Below are positions 19,383 through 28,592 of a DNA stretch of 41,457 nt, piece by piece. Under the pieces are notes generated by a model. That model was not told the DNA's origin, did no database searches, and saw nothing but the letters and a program-made list of their open reading frames with translations. The position numbers and the translations under genes were made by a program. The DNA comes from Actinomycetota bacterium. GTDB taxonomy: Bacteria; Actinomycetota; Geothermincolia; Fen-727; Anoxymicrobiaceae. Within the stretch, counting starts at the first letter, position 1. Every line of letters starts with the position of its first letter. Location: contig JAFGMY010000018.1 of assembly GCA_016927325.1 (NCBI GenBank), positions 1-41,457 of the forward strand, written 5' to 3'.

Positions 19383-20654
19383 GTGGCCACGGGTTTTTAC
19401 ATTACGGCACTTTCGTACAGTGATCTGGAGCAATCAATGGGCGAAGAAGAGAAAGAACTGCATAAAAAGATCCTGGCTACCGACGCCATGAAACAGCTCA
19501 TGGCCACGTACTACATGGAGGCGAAGGCGGCGGAGGGTGATGATAAAAAGCCTGTTTGCTGGATAACCAGCGGCGCCCCGGTGGAGTTTCTGGTAGCTAT
19601 GGATATAATTCCCGTCTATCCGGAAAACCACGGCGCCCTGTGCGGCGCCGCCAGGATGGCGGTGGACCTGGCTGAAATCGCCGAGGGGGCGGGATTCAGC
19701 CGTGATTTATGTTCATATGCCCGGCTGGACATCGGTTCGGCGATGAGCAGGGGAGGGCCGATAGGGGGTCTGCCAAGGCCGGATTTTCTCTTGTGCTGCA
19801 ATAATATATGCGGCACGGTGGTCAAGTGGTACGAAGAGCTTGCCGTATACTTCAACGTGCCGATGTTTCTGATTGATACACCTTTCGTACATGAGAGTTC
19901 CAGGCGGTACGCGATCGACTATGTGGCTGCCCAGTTCAGGGAGCTGATCGAATTTCTGGAGGAGTTTACGGCAGGGAGTTACGATGCGGAAAGGTTCAGA
20001 GAGGTCGCGCTTTTGTCCAAAGAAGGGATCGGCCTGTGGTCCGATATATTGAGGCTGTCCGAAAACCGCCCCTCTCCGATCACCTGCTTTGACGCGTTCA
20101 TACACATGGCTCCTATTGTTACGCTAAGAGGTACTGCCCGGGTTATTGATTACTACCGGGCCCTGAAAGCTGAGATCGAACAAAGAGTTGAAAAGGGGAT
20201 ATCGGCTGTTCCCGAGGAAAGATACAGGCTTCTATGGGACAACATCCCAATATGGTATGAGCTCAGAAACCTTGGGCATTTGTTCGCGGAGCAAGGTGCA
20301 TGTCTGGTAGCAGATACTTATACAACAGCCTGGGCTGTGGAAATAGAGGTTGATGACCCGGTAAACAGCATGGCCAGGGCATATTCCAGCATATATTTGA
20401 ATATCTCCATAGACCTGATGTTCAAGAAGGTGAAAGCTCTTATTGAAAGATATTCAGTGGACGGAGTGGTAATGCATTCGAACCGCTCATGCAAACCTTA
20501 TTCACTGGGGCAGTACGACATCGCAAGAATGATCTTGAGTGAAACCGGTAAACCGGTATTGGTAATCGAGGCTGATATGACCGATTCAAGGGTTTTTTCG
20601 TCTTCACAGGTCCATGACAGAATTCTGGCTTTTATCGAGACCCTGCACTCCTGA
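19383..20654 (+). CDS. 2-hydroxyacyl-CoA dehydratase / benzoyl-CoA reductase family subunit; start possibly 19437
   Basis: WITSGAPVEFLVAMDIIPVYPENHGALCGAA, FSRDLCSYARLDIG, CNNICGTVVKWYEELA, HSNRSCKPYSLGQYDIARMI. Confidence 0.88.
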   Translation: MATGFYITALSYSDLEQSMGEEEKELHKKILATDAMKQLMATYYMEAKAAEGDDKKPVCWITSGAPVEFLVAMDIIPVYPENHGALCGAARMAVDLAEIAEGAGFSRDLCSYARLDIGSAMSRGGPIGGLPRPDFLLCCNNICGTVVKWYEELAVYFNVPMFLIDTPFVHESSRRYAIDYVAAQFRELIEFLEEFTAGSYDAERFREVALLSKEGIGLWSDILRLSENRPSPITCFDAFIHMAPIVTLRGTARVIDYYRALKAEIEQRVEKGISAVPEERYRLLWDNIPIWYELRNLGHLFAEQGACLVADTYTTAWAVEIEVDDPVNSMARAYSSIYLNISIDLMFKKVKALIERYSVDGVVMHSNRSCKPYSLGQYDIARMILSETGKPVLVIEADMTDSRVFSSSQVHDRILAFIETLHS

Positions 20655-20863
20655 CACCCCTTCTTTCAGCTAATAATTTATAAATATATCATTAATATTT
20701 TAAGTTATATTGTCTATCGGTTTAGCGGGAGATCAAAAGAAAAGCTTGACATTACTGGAATTTGTTATAGTTTTAACTAATATGGCGGAAACGAGCTGAG
20801 TTCATCGAGCGATACGCGGAAAAAGTTGTCGGTGAAAGGTCTCAATTCTGAAAAGAGGGGGAA

Positions 20864-21361
20864 ATGGGGGAAAGGGAACTCCGGGTCTTGATAGTAGAAG
20901 ATATGGAGACTGAAGCCTGGACTATCGGGAAAGTGCTTGAGAAAAAGCTAGGCGCAAGCTTTGATATTGCACTTGACGAGAATGAAGCCCGCCATAAGCT
21001 CAATTCCGGTGAATACGATCTGGTAACCCTTGATTATAAGCTGAGCAACTTTGACGGCCTGGAACTCCTGCGTGAGATAGTTGAGTACGAAAACTGTCCT
21101 CCGGTGATATTTATTACCGGTGACAGCAGTGAGAGTATCGCTGTCGAAGCGTTCAAGATAGGTGCGCTCGGGCATGTCATCAAACAGGGAAATCTGTACA
21201 CCCGGCTTATTGAGGAATCCAGGTTTGCTCTGGCAAAAGCCGCTTATATCAAGGCGAACATCCCTACTGAAAGAGAGATACTGGAACAGTCGCTGCTTAT
21301 CCACGATTTGCAGAACAAGGCGTCCGGCAGGGCATCTAATCTCGGAATACGATTTTTCTGA
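20864..21361 (+). CDS. Stand-alone response-regulator receiver domain protein
   Basis: VLIVEDME, DLVTLDYKLSNFDGLELL, FITGDSS, GHVIKQGN: acidic pair, phospho-Asp, T and K all present; no DNA-binding output domain. Confidence 0.88.
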   Translation: MGERELRVLIVEDMETEAWTIGKVLEKKLGASFDIALDENEARHKLNSGEYDLVTLDYKLSNFDGLELLREIVEYENCPPVIFITGDSSESIAVEAFKIGALGHVIKQGNLYTRLIEESRFALAKAAYIKANIPTEREILEQSLLIHDLQNKASGRASNLGIRFF

Positions 21362-21487
21362 CCCCGGGGCGTTGCGTGTATTTAATTTCCCGGTTACTTG
21401 TAACTGCTGATATAATTCCGCTTGCAGGAAAATGAACGGTGATTTCTTATATATGTTATCGTGCAATGTGGTGTGTGAGCAAAGCGG

Positions 21488-22612
21488 TTGGTGACACCAG
21501 TGAAAAGCGATTCCAGTGAGTTCAACTTCGACTTTTCGTCGGATCACATTGAAGATATTTATAAATCTCTAGTCGAGTCTTCTCCGGACGCGTTATCTTT
21601 TCATTCTATCGATGGTACATTTATCAAGGCTTCTCCGAGGATGGCCGAGCTTCTCGGGTTCGACAATGAAGATCAACTGGTTGGAAGAACTGTTTACGAC
21701 TTCATCTCCAATGAGAGTGTCGACCGGGCAAAGCAGAGCGTCGCCACGATACTTGTCGAGCAAGGCAGGGTGGAGAACAGGGAGTACAAGATTCTGCGCA
21801 AAGACGGGAGCTGTTTTATCGCTGACGCGAGCGCTTCGATTGTGCAGGACAGCCTGGGTGAGCCAAGGGCTGTTATTGCCGTAATCAGAGACATAACCCC
21901 CAGGAAGAAGCTCGAGGAGAAGCTGAAGGCGCTAAACACCGAATTGGAAGACTATGCGCATACTGTTTCCCACGATCTCTCGGGCCCGATAACGAACATA
22001 ATTGTGGCCGGTAAAATGGCTTGCGAGATGCTTGATGGACTACCCGATTGCGAACAGAAGCAAGATATGGAGCAGGTGCTCGAGGCCATTAAGTATCAGG
22101 GAAAGAAAGCCCATGAGATGACAAGGGACCTGCTTTCTCTGGCGGAGGCCGGCCAGATCCCGTACTATGTGGAGGATGTAAGCCTGAGTAACGTCATGAA
22201 CGGAATAACCAAAGCGTTCTCCGGGTGGGTCGAAGAAAACGATATCAAGATTGTCGTGGGGGATGATCTTGGCAGTATCAAGGCAAATCCAACCCAGATC
22301 TACCAGTTGTTCGCAAGCCTTTTCAGGAACGCTGTTCAGCATGGAAAAGCCGATGAACCCGTAATTGAGGTCAGAAGACTTGCGGCTGAAGAGAAAGGGG
22401 AACATAGATTTCTTTTTCGCGACAACGGCCCCGGTATACCGGAGGGCATAATCAACGATCTGTTTCACCCGTTTGTCAAAAGCGGCTATGAGAATACAGG
22501 TGTAGGATTGTCAATTGTCGAGAAGATCGTCAATGTCTACGATGGGGAGATCAAGGCTTATAATCATGATGGCGCCTGCTTCGAGTTCAGTTTGAAGGAA
22601 CCGGTGGAGTAA
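21488..22612 (+). CDS. PAS-domain sensor histidine kinase
   Basis: PAS region (SSPDALSFHSIDGTFIKASPRMAELLGF), H-box AHTVSHDLSGPITNI, N-box QIYQLFASLFRNAVQH, DNGPGI, GVGLSIVEKIV. Confidence 0.9.
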   Translation: MVTPVKSDSSEFNFDFSSDHIEDIYKSLVESSPDALSFHSIDGTFIKASPRMAELLGFDNEDQLVGRTVYDFISNESVDRAKQSVATILVEQGRVENREYKILRKDGSCFIADASASIVQDSLGEPRAVIAVIRDITPRKKLEEKLKALNTELEDYAHTVSHDLSGPITNIIVAGKMACEMLDGLPDCEQKQDMEQVLEAIKYQGKKAHEMTRDLLSLAEAGQIPYYVEDVSLSNVMNGITKAFSGWVEENDIKIVVGDDLGSIKANPTQIYQLFASLFRNAVQHGKADEPVIEVRRLAAEEKGEHRFLFRDNGPGIPEGIINDLFHPFVKSGYENTGVGLSIVEKIVNVYDGEIKAYNHDGACFEFSLKEPVE

Positions 22613-22964
22613 GGCGTTGCGCTGTGTTCCATTTTGCGGTTCCGGTTTCCGTCGGCTTTGAGGAAAGAAGAAGATGAAAACGGGATTCCGTAATCCCCGG
22701 CAATTAGATGGAAACTTCGGGTTTGTGATATATTTGGCACTTCAGGGATCACAGGGGATTCGCATCCTGTATGAATAGTTGAGAACCGGTGAAAATGACA
22801 GTTGCTCAAGAGTGAAAAGATCAGGCACTCCATCGATTAACCAGCACTGGCAGCAATACCTCAAACTCGAGCTTTAAACTCAGCCGCAATTTCCCCGGGT
22901 GAAATGGTTTGAAAATTCTGATATAAGGTTGTCCGGGAAGGCACGTTGTACAGGGAGGCATTAA

Positions 22965-24884
22965 GTGCCGATGGAAGGCAAAAGCATCGTTCCGATTGAC
23001 GATTTCTTTTATTTCGTTTGTTCCATGTCGGACTTTGAGACATTCGATGTCGTGAACAGTGAGATGGCCGGGCACCTTGGTTATGAACCTGAAGCTCTTG
23101 CCGGGGTAAAGGTACGTCAGGTTTTCAGCAGTGATGAAGCGGAAGAATGGATCACCTCGGCGAAAGAGGTGTTTGAAAAGAAAAAGAAAGTCCGCCATGA
23201 ACAGTATGTCACCAACAAAGCCGGTCAACGCAGGTTTCTTCGAATCGTAAAGGCGCCAAGGTCCGACAACGATGGCAAGGTGTTAAACGTCGTTTGCGCC
23301 TGCGAAGACATTACAGAGAAGAAAACCGCTGAAGATCTTGTGAAGGCACAAAGGGATATGGCGGTGGCTATGCTGAACAGTGATATCGGCGACACGCTTC
23401 GGACGGGAATTCAGTCTATCCTGGACTGCACCGGCCTTGATTTCGGCATACCGGGGTTGTTGCTTGACGACGATGAGACATGGGAGTTTCCCTGCCTGGT
23501 AGGTGTTTCTGAAAAGTCCGCCGATTCGCTGCGAAAATGGCTGGTGGGCAATAAGGCATATAAAAACAAGCTTGAGAGCAAGCCGGTTTATATGCAATTT
23601 GGAGAGCTCTCCATACAGAGGGACGGCTTCAGGGGTATGGGTGGAATAAAAGCGGTCGCTGTGATACCGGTTGTTGAAGACGGGCGGATGATCGGCACTG
23701 TATACATAGGTTCTCATTCGGCAGAGGTAATCCCCCGTAAATCCCGGGATATTATCGAGGCCCTTGCGGGCCAGATGGGTCAGGCGATAAGCAGGTACAG
23801 AATAGTGGCGGCTTTGAAAGAAAGCGAGGAGACGTATCGTGCTCTGATCGAGGCGTCTCCCGATCCGATTCTTATCATGGATACAAACGCAACGATAATA
23901 AAAGCCTCCAGGCGGGCGCTGGAACTGCTGGAACGCGATGAACACGAGGTGATAGGTGAAGACGCAATGAGATTCATGGCGCCGGAATATGTCGCGGCGG
24001 CCCGTAATGATATTTCCCTGCTGCTCGACACCGGGGTTCTTGTCAACAGGGAATATGAACTCACAAAAAAGAGCGGCGGCCGATTTTATTTCAGTTCCAG
24101 CTATTCAGTAATACACCACGCTGACGGAAGCGCGAAGTCGATTGTCGTCACGGGCAAAGATATGACTGATATTAAGAGGGCGGAGAAAAAGCTCAAAAGA
24201 ATAAACGCGGAACTGCAGAGCTATGCCCATACAGTCTCGCACGATCTCAAGGGGCCCGTTTCGAACATTATTCTGGCCGGTGAGCTGGTTCTTCAAATGC
24301 TCAAGAGGCTTCCCCCGGGGGAAGCCCGTGATGAGATTGAGCAGGTCCTGGGCACCGTGGTGATCCATGGCAACCGGGCGCATGATCTGATACAGAACGT
24401 GCTTGTTCTTGCCGAGGTCGGACAGGAGCCGCATAGGCTGGAGAAGGTCGACCTTCATGAAAAGGTAAAGAGAATTACGCGGGAATATGCGGCTGAGGTG
24501 GAACGAAGAGGGATTAATATCATGGTTGACGAAGATATGGGAACCATGAACGCAAATCTGACGCAGATGTATCAGCTCTTCTCGAACCTTATCTTAAACG
24601 CCATGCGCCACGGTGCCGCCGACAATTCCGTTATCGAAATAAAGAGAATTCCATCCACGCGGCACGGTGAAAGCCGTTTTATGATCAGGGATAACGGACC
24701 TGGAATCCCCGAAGAGGTTATAAAAAACCTGCTGGAAGATATTGCCAGTACGGGCAAAATAAGATATGGAATAGGCCTGTCGATCGCGGAGAAAATAGTC
24801 AAGGCTTACAACGGCGAACTGAGAGTCTATAATGATAACGGCGCCTGTTTTGAGTTTTCCCTGATGGACATCGGTCAGGCTTGA
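22965..24884 (+). CDS. PAS-GAF-PAS sensor histidine kinase
   Basis: 639 aa; GAF-like QRDMAVAMLNSDIGDTLRTGIQSILDCTGLDFG...; PAS; H-box AHTVSHDLKGPVSNI; DNGPGI; GIGLSIAEKIV. Confidence 0.9.
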   Translation: MPMEGKSIVPIDDFFYFVCSMSDFETFDVVNSEMAGHLGYEPEALAGVKVRQVFSSDEAEEWITSAKEVFEKKKKVRHEQYVTNKAGQRRFLRIVKAPRSDNDGKVLNVVCACEDITEKKTAEDLVKAQRDMAVAMLNSDIGDTLRTGIQSILDCTGLDFGIPGLLLDDDETWEFPCLVGVSEKSADSLRKWLVGNKAYKNKLESKPVYMQFGELSIQRDGFRGMGGIKAVAVIPVVEDGRMIGTVYIGSHSAEVIPRKSRDIIEALAGQMGQAISRYRIVAALKESEETYRALIEASPDPILIMDTNATIIKASRRALELLERDEHEVIGEDAMRFMAPEYVAAARNDISLLLDTGVLVNREYELTKKSGGRFYFSSSYSVIHHADGSAKSIVVTGKDMTDIKRAEKKLKRINAELQSYAHTVSHDLKGPVSNIILAGELVLQMLKRLPPGEARDEIEQVLGTVVIHGNRAHDLIQNVLVLAEVGQEPHRLEKVDLHEKVKRITREYAAEVERRGINIMVDEDMGTMNANLTQMYQLFSNLILNAMRHGAADNSVIEIKRIPSTRHGESRFMIRDNGPGIPEEVIKNLLEDIASTGKIRYGIGLSIAEKIVKAYNGELRVYNDNGACFEFSLMDIGQA

Positions 24885-24981
24885 GTCGTCTCTACATAAA
24901 TCCTTATTGTCCCCCACACGTTGAAGCAGGGGCGTTTTGCTATTACTATTAGTTTAATCGTGGCAAAAACGGGGAGTATAT

Positions 24982-27900
24982 GTGACAAAACAAGTCAGGG
25001 TCCTGGTAGTAGACGACCAGCCCGGAGAAGCCAAATTGATTGCCTTGATTCTCGAAAGGGAACTGGAAGCTGAAACCACTTTGACTTACGGTTATGCTGA
25101 AGCGCTCGAAGAGGTATTTTCGGGAAAGTACGATATTGTTACGCTTGATTACCAGCTTAACTCACACAACGGGCTCGACCTACTTTCTGAAATTCAGAAG
25201 ATGGATTCACCTCCGCCGGTCGTGATGGTGACCGGCCACGGTGATGAACAGGTTGCGGTGAGCGCTTTCAAGCTGGGGGTGTCCGGTTACGTCGTCAAGG
25301 ACAACAGGATGAAGACCCTGCTGGTTGAGGAAGCTCGTTCCGCTCTCGCCAGGCATGAACTGGCCAGAGTTGAAAAGGAGCTGGAGGAAAAGGCTGAGGA
25401 GCGGGCACTATTACTCGACAACATACCAACACTGGTATGGTACCTTACCGATCATGAGACTTACGGCGCCGTCAACTGGGCAATGGCCGATTTTTTCGGG
25501 GTAAGACAGGAGGACTACGAGAACGCCGGGATTGCGGATGTTGGCGGAATGGAGGCACCAGGGGAGTGCCGCGTATTGAACGAGGAGTTATTTGCGAAGA
25601 AGGAACAGATTTTCTGCGAGAGGTGCCTGGAGGATAAACAGGGAAGGCCGCATACGTTCAGAGTTGTGAAAACCCCTAAACTGGACAGCGATGGAAATGT
25701 TCAATATGTGGTCTGCACCGGTGAGGATATAACGGAGCGCAAGCGCGCTGAAAAGATACTGAGTGTGCAAAGGGATCTTGCCCTCCAGTTGTCTGAAGAC
25801 CTCGAATTCGAGGAGATACTGGCGAAATGTATTGGAATATTAATGGATGCGACCGGTTTTGATGTAGGTGGCGCATACTTGCGGGAGGAGGAGACCGGTG
25901 GGTTCAGGCATGTTTATCACAAGGGAACAAGATCGCGGGAAGCCGTAGAAGCAATCGGATATATCGGTCCGGAGAATCCACGTTACAGGCTTCTCGCCGA
26001 CGGCGATCATATATTCATGAATTTCAAAGACTTTCCTGCGCCCGCTGACGACGCAAGGCTGAAAGAGGGGCTGAAAGTCTCATCGATATTCCCCATCAGG
26101 GACAAGGACAGGGTGATCGGTTCGGTCAATGTAGCTTCGCATACGATTGAGGAACTCTCCCGGGAAACAAAGGATCTTATCGAATCACTGTCCGGTCAGG
26201 TGGGCCAGATATTAAGCAGGGCCATACTCGATCGAGCGCTTCGATTCAGTGAAACAAGACACCGTGTTCTTTTTGATTCAAATCAGGATGGCATCCTGTA
26301 TCTTGACGAACGAGGAAATGTGATCGACGTGAACCAGGCTTTTCAATATTTGTCCGGGTATACGGTTGACGAGATAAAGAGTGGTATTTTTCCCCGGTCG
26401 ATATGCAGGAACAATGGGCCGGAAATGCTCGAGGAGTTTACAAGGACTGTTTTCAATGAAGGCAGGGTGGAGGAAATAGAGTGTGAGTTGATCGGAAAAA
26501 ACGGGGTCCTCCTGGATACGGATGTTAAAGGATTCGCGGTGTACGGCCAGCGGGGAGAACCGGTGGGGATTTGGATGATCTTCAGGGACGTTACCAAGCA
26601 GAAGAAAACCGAGAAGTATTTCAAGGCACAGCGGGATATTGCGGTGGACGTACTGAGGGCGGAGAATCTGGAGGAAGCCCTGAACACCGGTATGCAGGCT
26701 ATCCTGGATATCACCGGAATGGACTGCGGCGTAGCCGGTTTTCTGGACAGGGAAAGAAGGAAATTCACGCTTGCTTACTCTCACGGTTTGTCTGATGAGT
26801 TTATCGAGGCGGCTGTCAAGGCGGTTTCAGGCAATTCGAAATACAGGGAAATCCAGGCAAGCGGCCCGGTATATTCCAGGTACGACCTGCTGCCTATTTC
26901 AAAAGATTCCGTTCGCAGCGCTGAGGGTATAAAAGCGATTGCCATACTGCCCATCATCGAGAACGGTGAGATGATAGGTGGGGTGAATGTCGGCTCCCAT
27001 ACGATGGAGGAGATTCCAGGTGAATCCAGGGATATCATTGAGTCGCTTGTCTACCAGATGGGATGGGCGATCGGTAGATACAGGCTGCTCTCCGCATACC
27101 GGGAGAGCGAGGAGATATTCCAGGCGCTGGTCAAAGCGTCTCCAGATCCGATTCTGGTGCACGACCTGAAAAACAGAACGATCATGGTTTCACGGGCTGC
27201 GCTGGATACGCTCGGTTATGGAAGTGAGGAAGAACTGCTGGGAAGAGATATAGTGGAACTGGTCGCGGAAGAGTATGTTGAAGAGACCAGGGAGGCAATG
27301 CTCGAAGTAATGAAATGCGGGAGTTCCGCGGGCAACGAAATTGAAGTAGTGAGAAAAGACGGGGGCCGATTAACTTTCGACGTCAGTGGTTCGCTTGTTC
27401 ATGACAGCGAGGGAAATCCCAGGGCGATAGTAATAACCGCCAGGGATATAACCGAAAGAAAGAACACCGAAATGAAACTGAAGAGCATGAACGCGGAGTT
27501 AAAAGGGTACGCGCACACCGTTTCACATGATTTGAAGGGCCCGGTTTCAAATATTATTCTCGGTGCCGATCTTTGCGGGGAGATCGTCGATAAACTGGCC
27601 CGGGATGATCATTCGAATGAGCTGCGGGAAATAGTCGATTTGATGAACAACCATGCGAAAAGGGCACTCGACCTGATTCAGGATCTTCTGTCTATCGCTG
27701 AAGCCGGGAAAATGCCAATGAATTTGGAGGATGTTGACGTGGGTAGAATACTGGAACGAATCAGAAGTAAGCTTTCACAGGAAATAAAGAGGAAAAATAT
27801 ACGTTTGAGGGTAGATGAGAACCCGGGTGTGATTCATGCCAACCCCACCCAGATATATCAACTCTTTTCCAACCTCGTTCGCAACGCGGTCCAGCACGGA

Positions 27901-28170
27901 GTCGACAGATCGGTGGAAAATCCAATTATTGAGATCAAGCGGCTGCCGTTGCCAGCCCCCGGAAAACACCGTTACCTGATCAGTGACAACGGCCCTGGGA
28001 TACCGGATGAAATTGCTTCGGGCCTCTTCGGGGCATTTGCGGGCACCGGTGACCTGAAGGTGGGACTGGGACTGTCGATCGTTGAGAAAATTGTGAGCAC
28101 GTATGACGGAGAAATTAAGGCATACAACGATAACGGCGCCTGTTTTGAGTTCACCATCAGCGACGCTTGA
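24982..28170 (+). CDS. Receiver-PAS-GAF-PAS-GAF-PAS histidine kinase (1062 aa)
   Basis: N-terminal receiver VLVVDDQ / TLDYQL / MVTGHG / VVKDN; two GAF-like modules; three PAS regions; H-box AHTVSHDLKGPVSNI; DNGPGI; GLGLSIVEKIV. Confidence 0.9.
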   Translation: MTKQVRVLVVDDQPGEAKLIALILERELEAETTLTYGYAEALEEVFSGKYDIVTLDYQLNSHNGLDLLSEIQKMDSPPPVVMVTGHGDEQVAVSAFKLGVSGYVVKDNRMKTLLVEEARSALARHELARVEKELEEKAEERALLLDNIPTLVWYLTDHETYGAVNWAMADFFGVRQEDYENAGIADVGGMEAPGECRVLNEELFAKKEQIFCERCLEDKQGRPHTFRVVKTPKLDSDGNVQYVVCTGEDITERKRAEKILSVQRDLALQLSEDLEFEEILAKCIGILMDATGFDVGGAYLREEETGGFRHVYHKGTRSREAVEAIGYIGPENPRYRLLADGDHIFMNFKDFPAPADDARLKEGLKVSSIFPIRDKDRVIGSVNVASHTIEELSRETKDLIESLSGQVGQILSRAILDRALRFSETRHRVLFDSNQDGILYLDERGNVIDVNQAFQYLSGYTVDEIKSGIFPRSICRNNGPEMLEEFTRTVFNEGRVEEIECELIGKNGVLLDTDVKGFAVYGQRGEPVGIWMIFRDVTKQKKTEKYFKAQRDIAVDVLRAENLEEALNTGMQAILDITGMDCGVAGFLDRERRKFTLAYSHGLSDEFIEAAVKAVSGNSKYREIQASGPVYSRYDLLPISKDSVRSAEGIKAIAILPIIENGEMIGGVNVGSHTMEEIPGESRDIIESLVYQMGWAIGRYRLLSAYRESEEIFQALVKASPDPILVHDLKNRTIMVSRAALDTLGYGSEEELLGRDIVELVAEEYVEETREAMLEVMKCGSSAGNEIEVVRKDGGRLTFDVSGSLVHDSEGNPRAIVITARDITERKNTEMKLKSMNAELKGYAHTVSHDLKGPVSNIILGADLCGEIVDKLARDDHSNELREIVDLMNNHAKRALDLIQDLLSIAEAGKMPMNLEDVDVGRILERIRSKLSQEIKRKNIRLRVDENPGVIHANPTQIYQLFSNLVRNAVQHGVDRSVENPIIEIKRLPLPAPGKHRYLISDNGPGIPDEIASGLFGAFAGTGDLKVGLGLSIVEKIVSTYDGEIKAYNDNGACFEFTISDA

Positions 28171-28197
28171 GTTGTTGAAAACCTCTGGATGTGAATC

Positions 28198-28578
28198 ATG
28201 AAAAAGACAATTGTAGCCGCCGCGGTCATTTCCAGAGATGGCAGAGTGCTCATAGCACGACGAAAAGATGATGACAGGCATCCGGGGAAGTGGGAGTTTC
28301 CGGGGGGCAAGGTTGAAGAGGGTGAGTCACCGGAAGAGTGTGTGGTCCGGGAAATAGCTGAAGAGATGGGTATTGTGATAAGGGTCTGCGGGGAAGTGGC
28401 ACTGGTCGGTCACCGGTATGACGACGTCGAGATCGAACTTGCCGCGTTCAGTTGTGAAATTGCCGGTGGTGAGATTGAAAACCGGGGATGTTCGGCACAC
28501 GCATGGGTGGCTCCCGAAAGCCTTCTTGAATTTGACCTGCTTCCACCGGACAGGGAAATCGCGTCCATCCTGCATTGA
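28198..28578 (+). CDS. mutT: NUDIX hydrolase, MutT-like
   Basis: Nudix box GGKVEEGESPEECVVREIAEEMGI. Confidence 0.9.
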   Translation: MKKTIVAAAVISRDGRVLIARRKDDDRHPGKWEFPGGKVEEGESPEECVVREIAEEMGIVIRVCGEVALVGHRYDDVEIELAAFSCEIAGGEIENRGCSAHAWVAPESLLEFDLLPPDREIASILH

Positions 28579-28592
28579 TGAGACATCGGTCA

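Noticed and set aside
20746-20771. TTGACA...TATAGT as a strong promoter before the receiver gene
   Set aside because: Spacing is only 14 nt, too short for a normal sigmaA promoter; no better -10 found at 16-18 nt.
21162-21410. Frameshift joining the receiver gene to the downstream PAS kinase
   Set aside because: The alternative-frame ORF has no similarity to a PAS linker; the receiver ORF ends cleanly and the kinase has its own start region.
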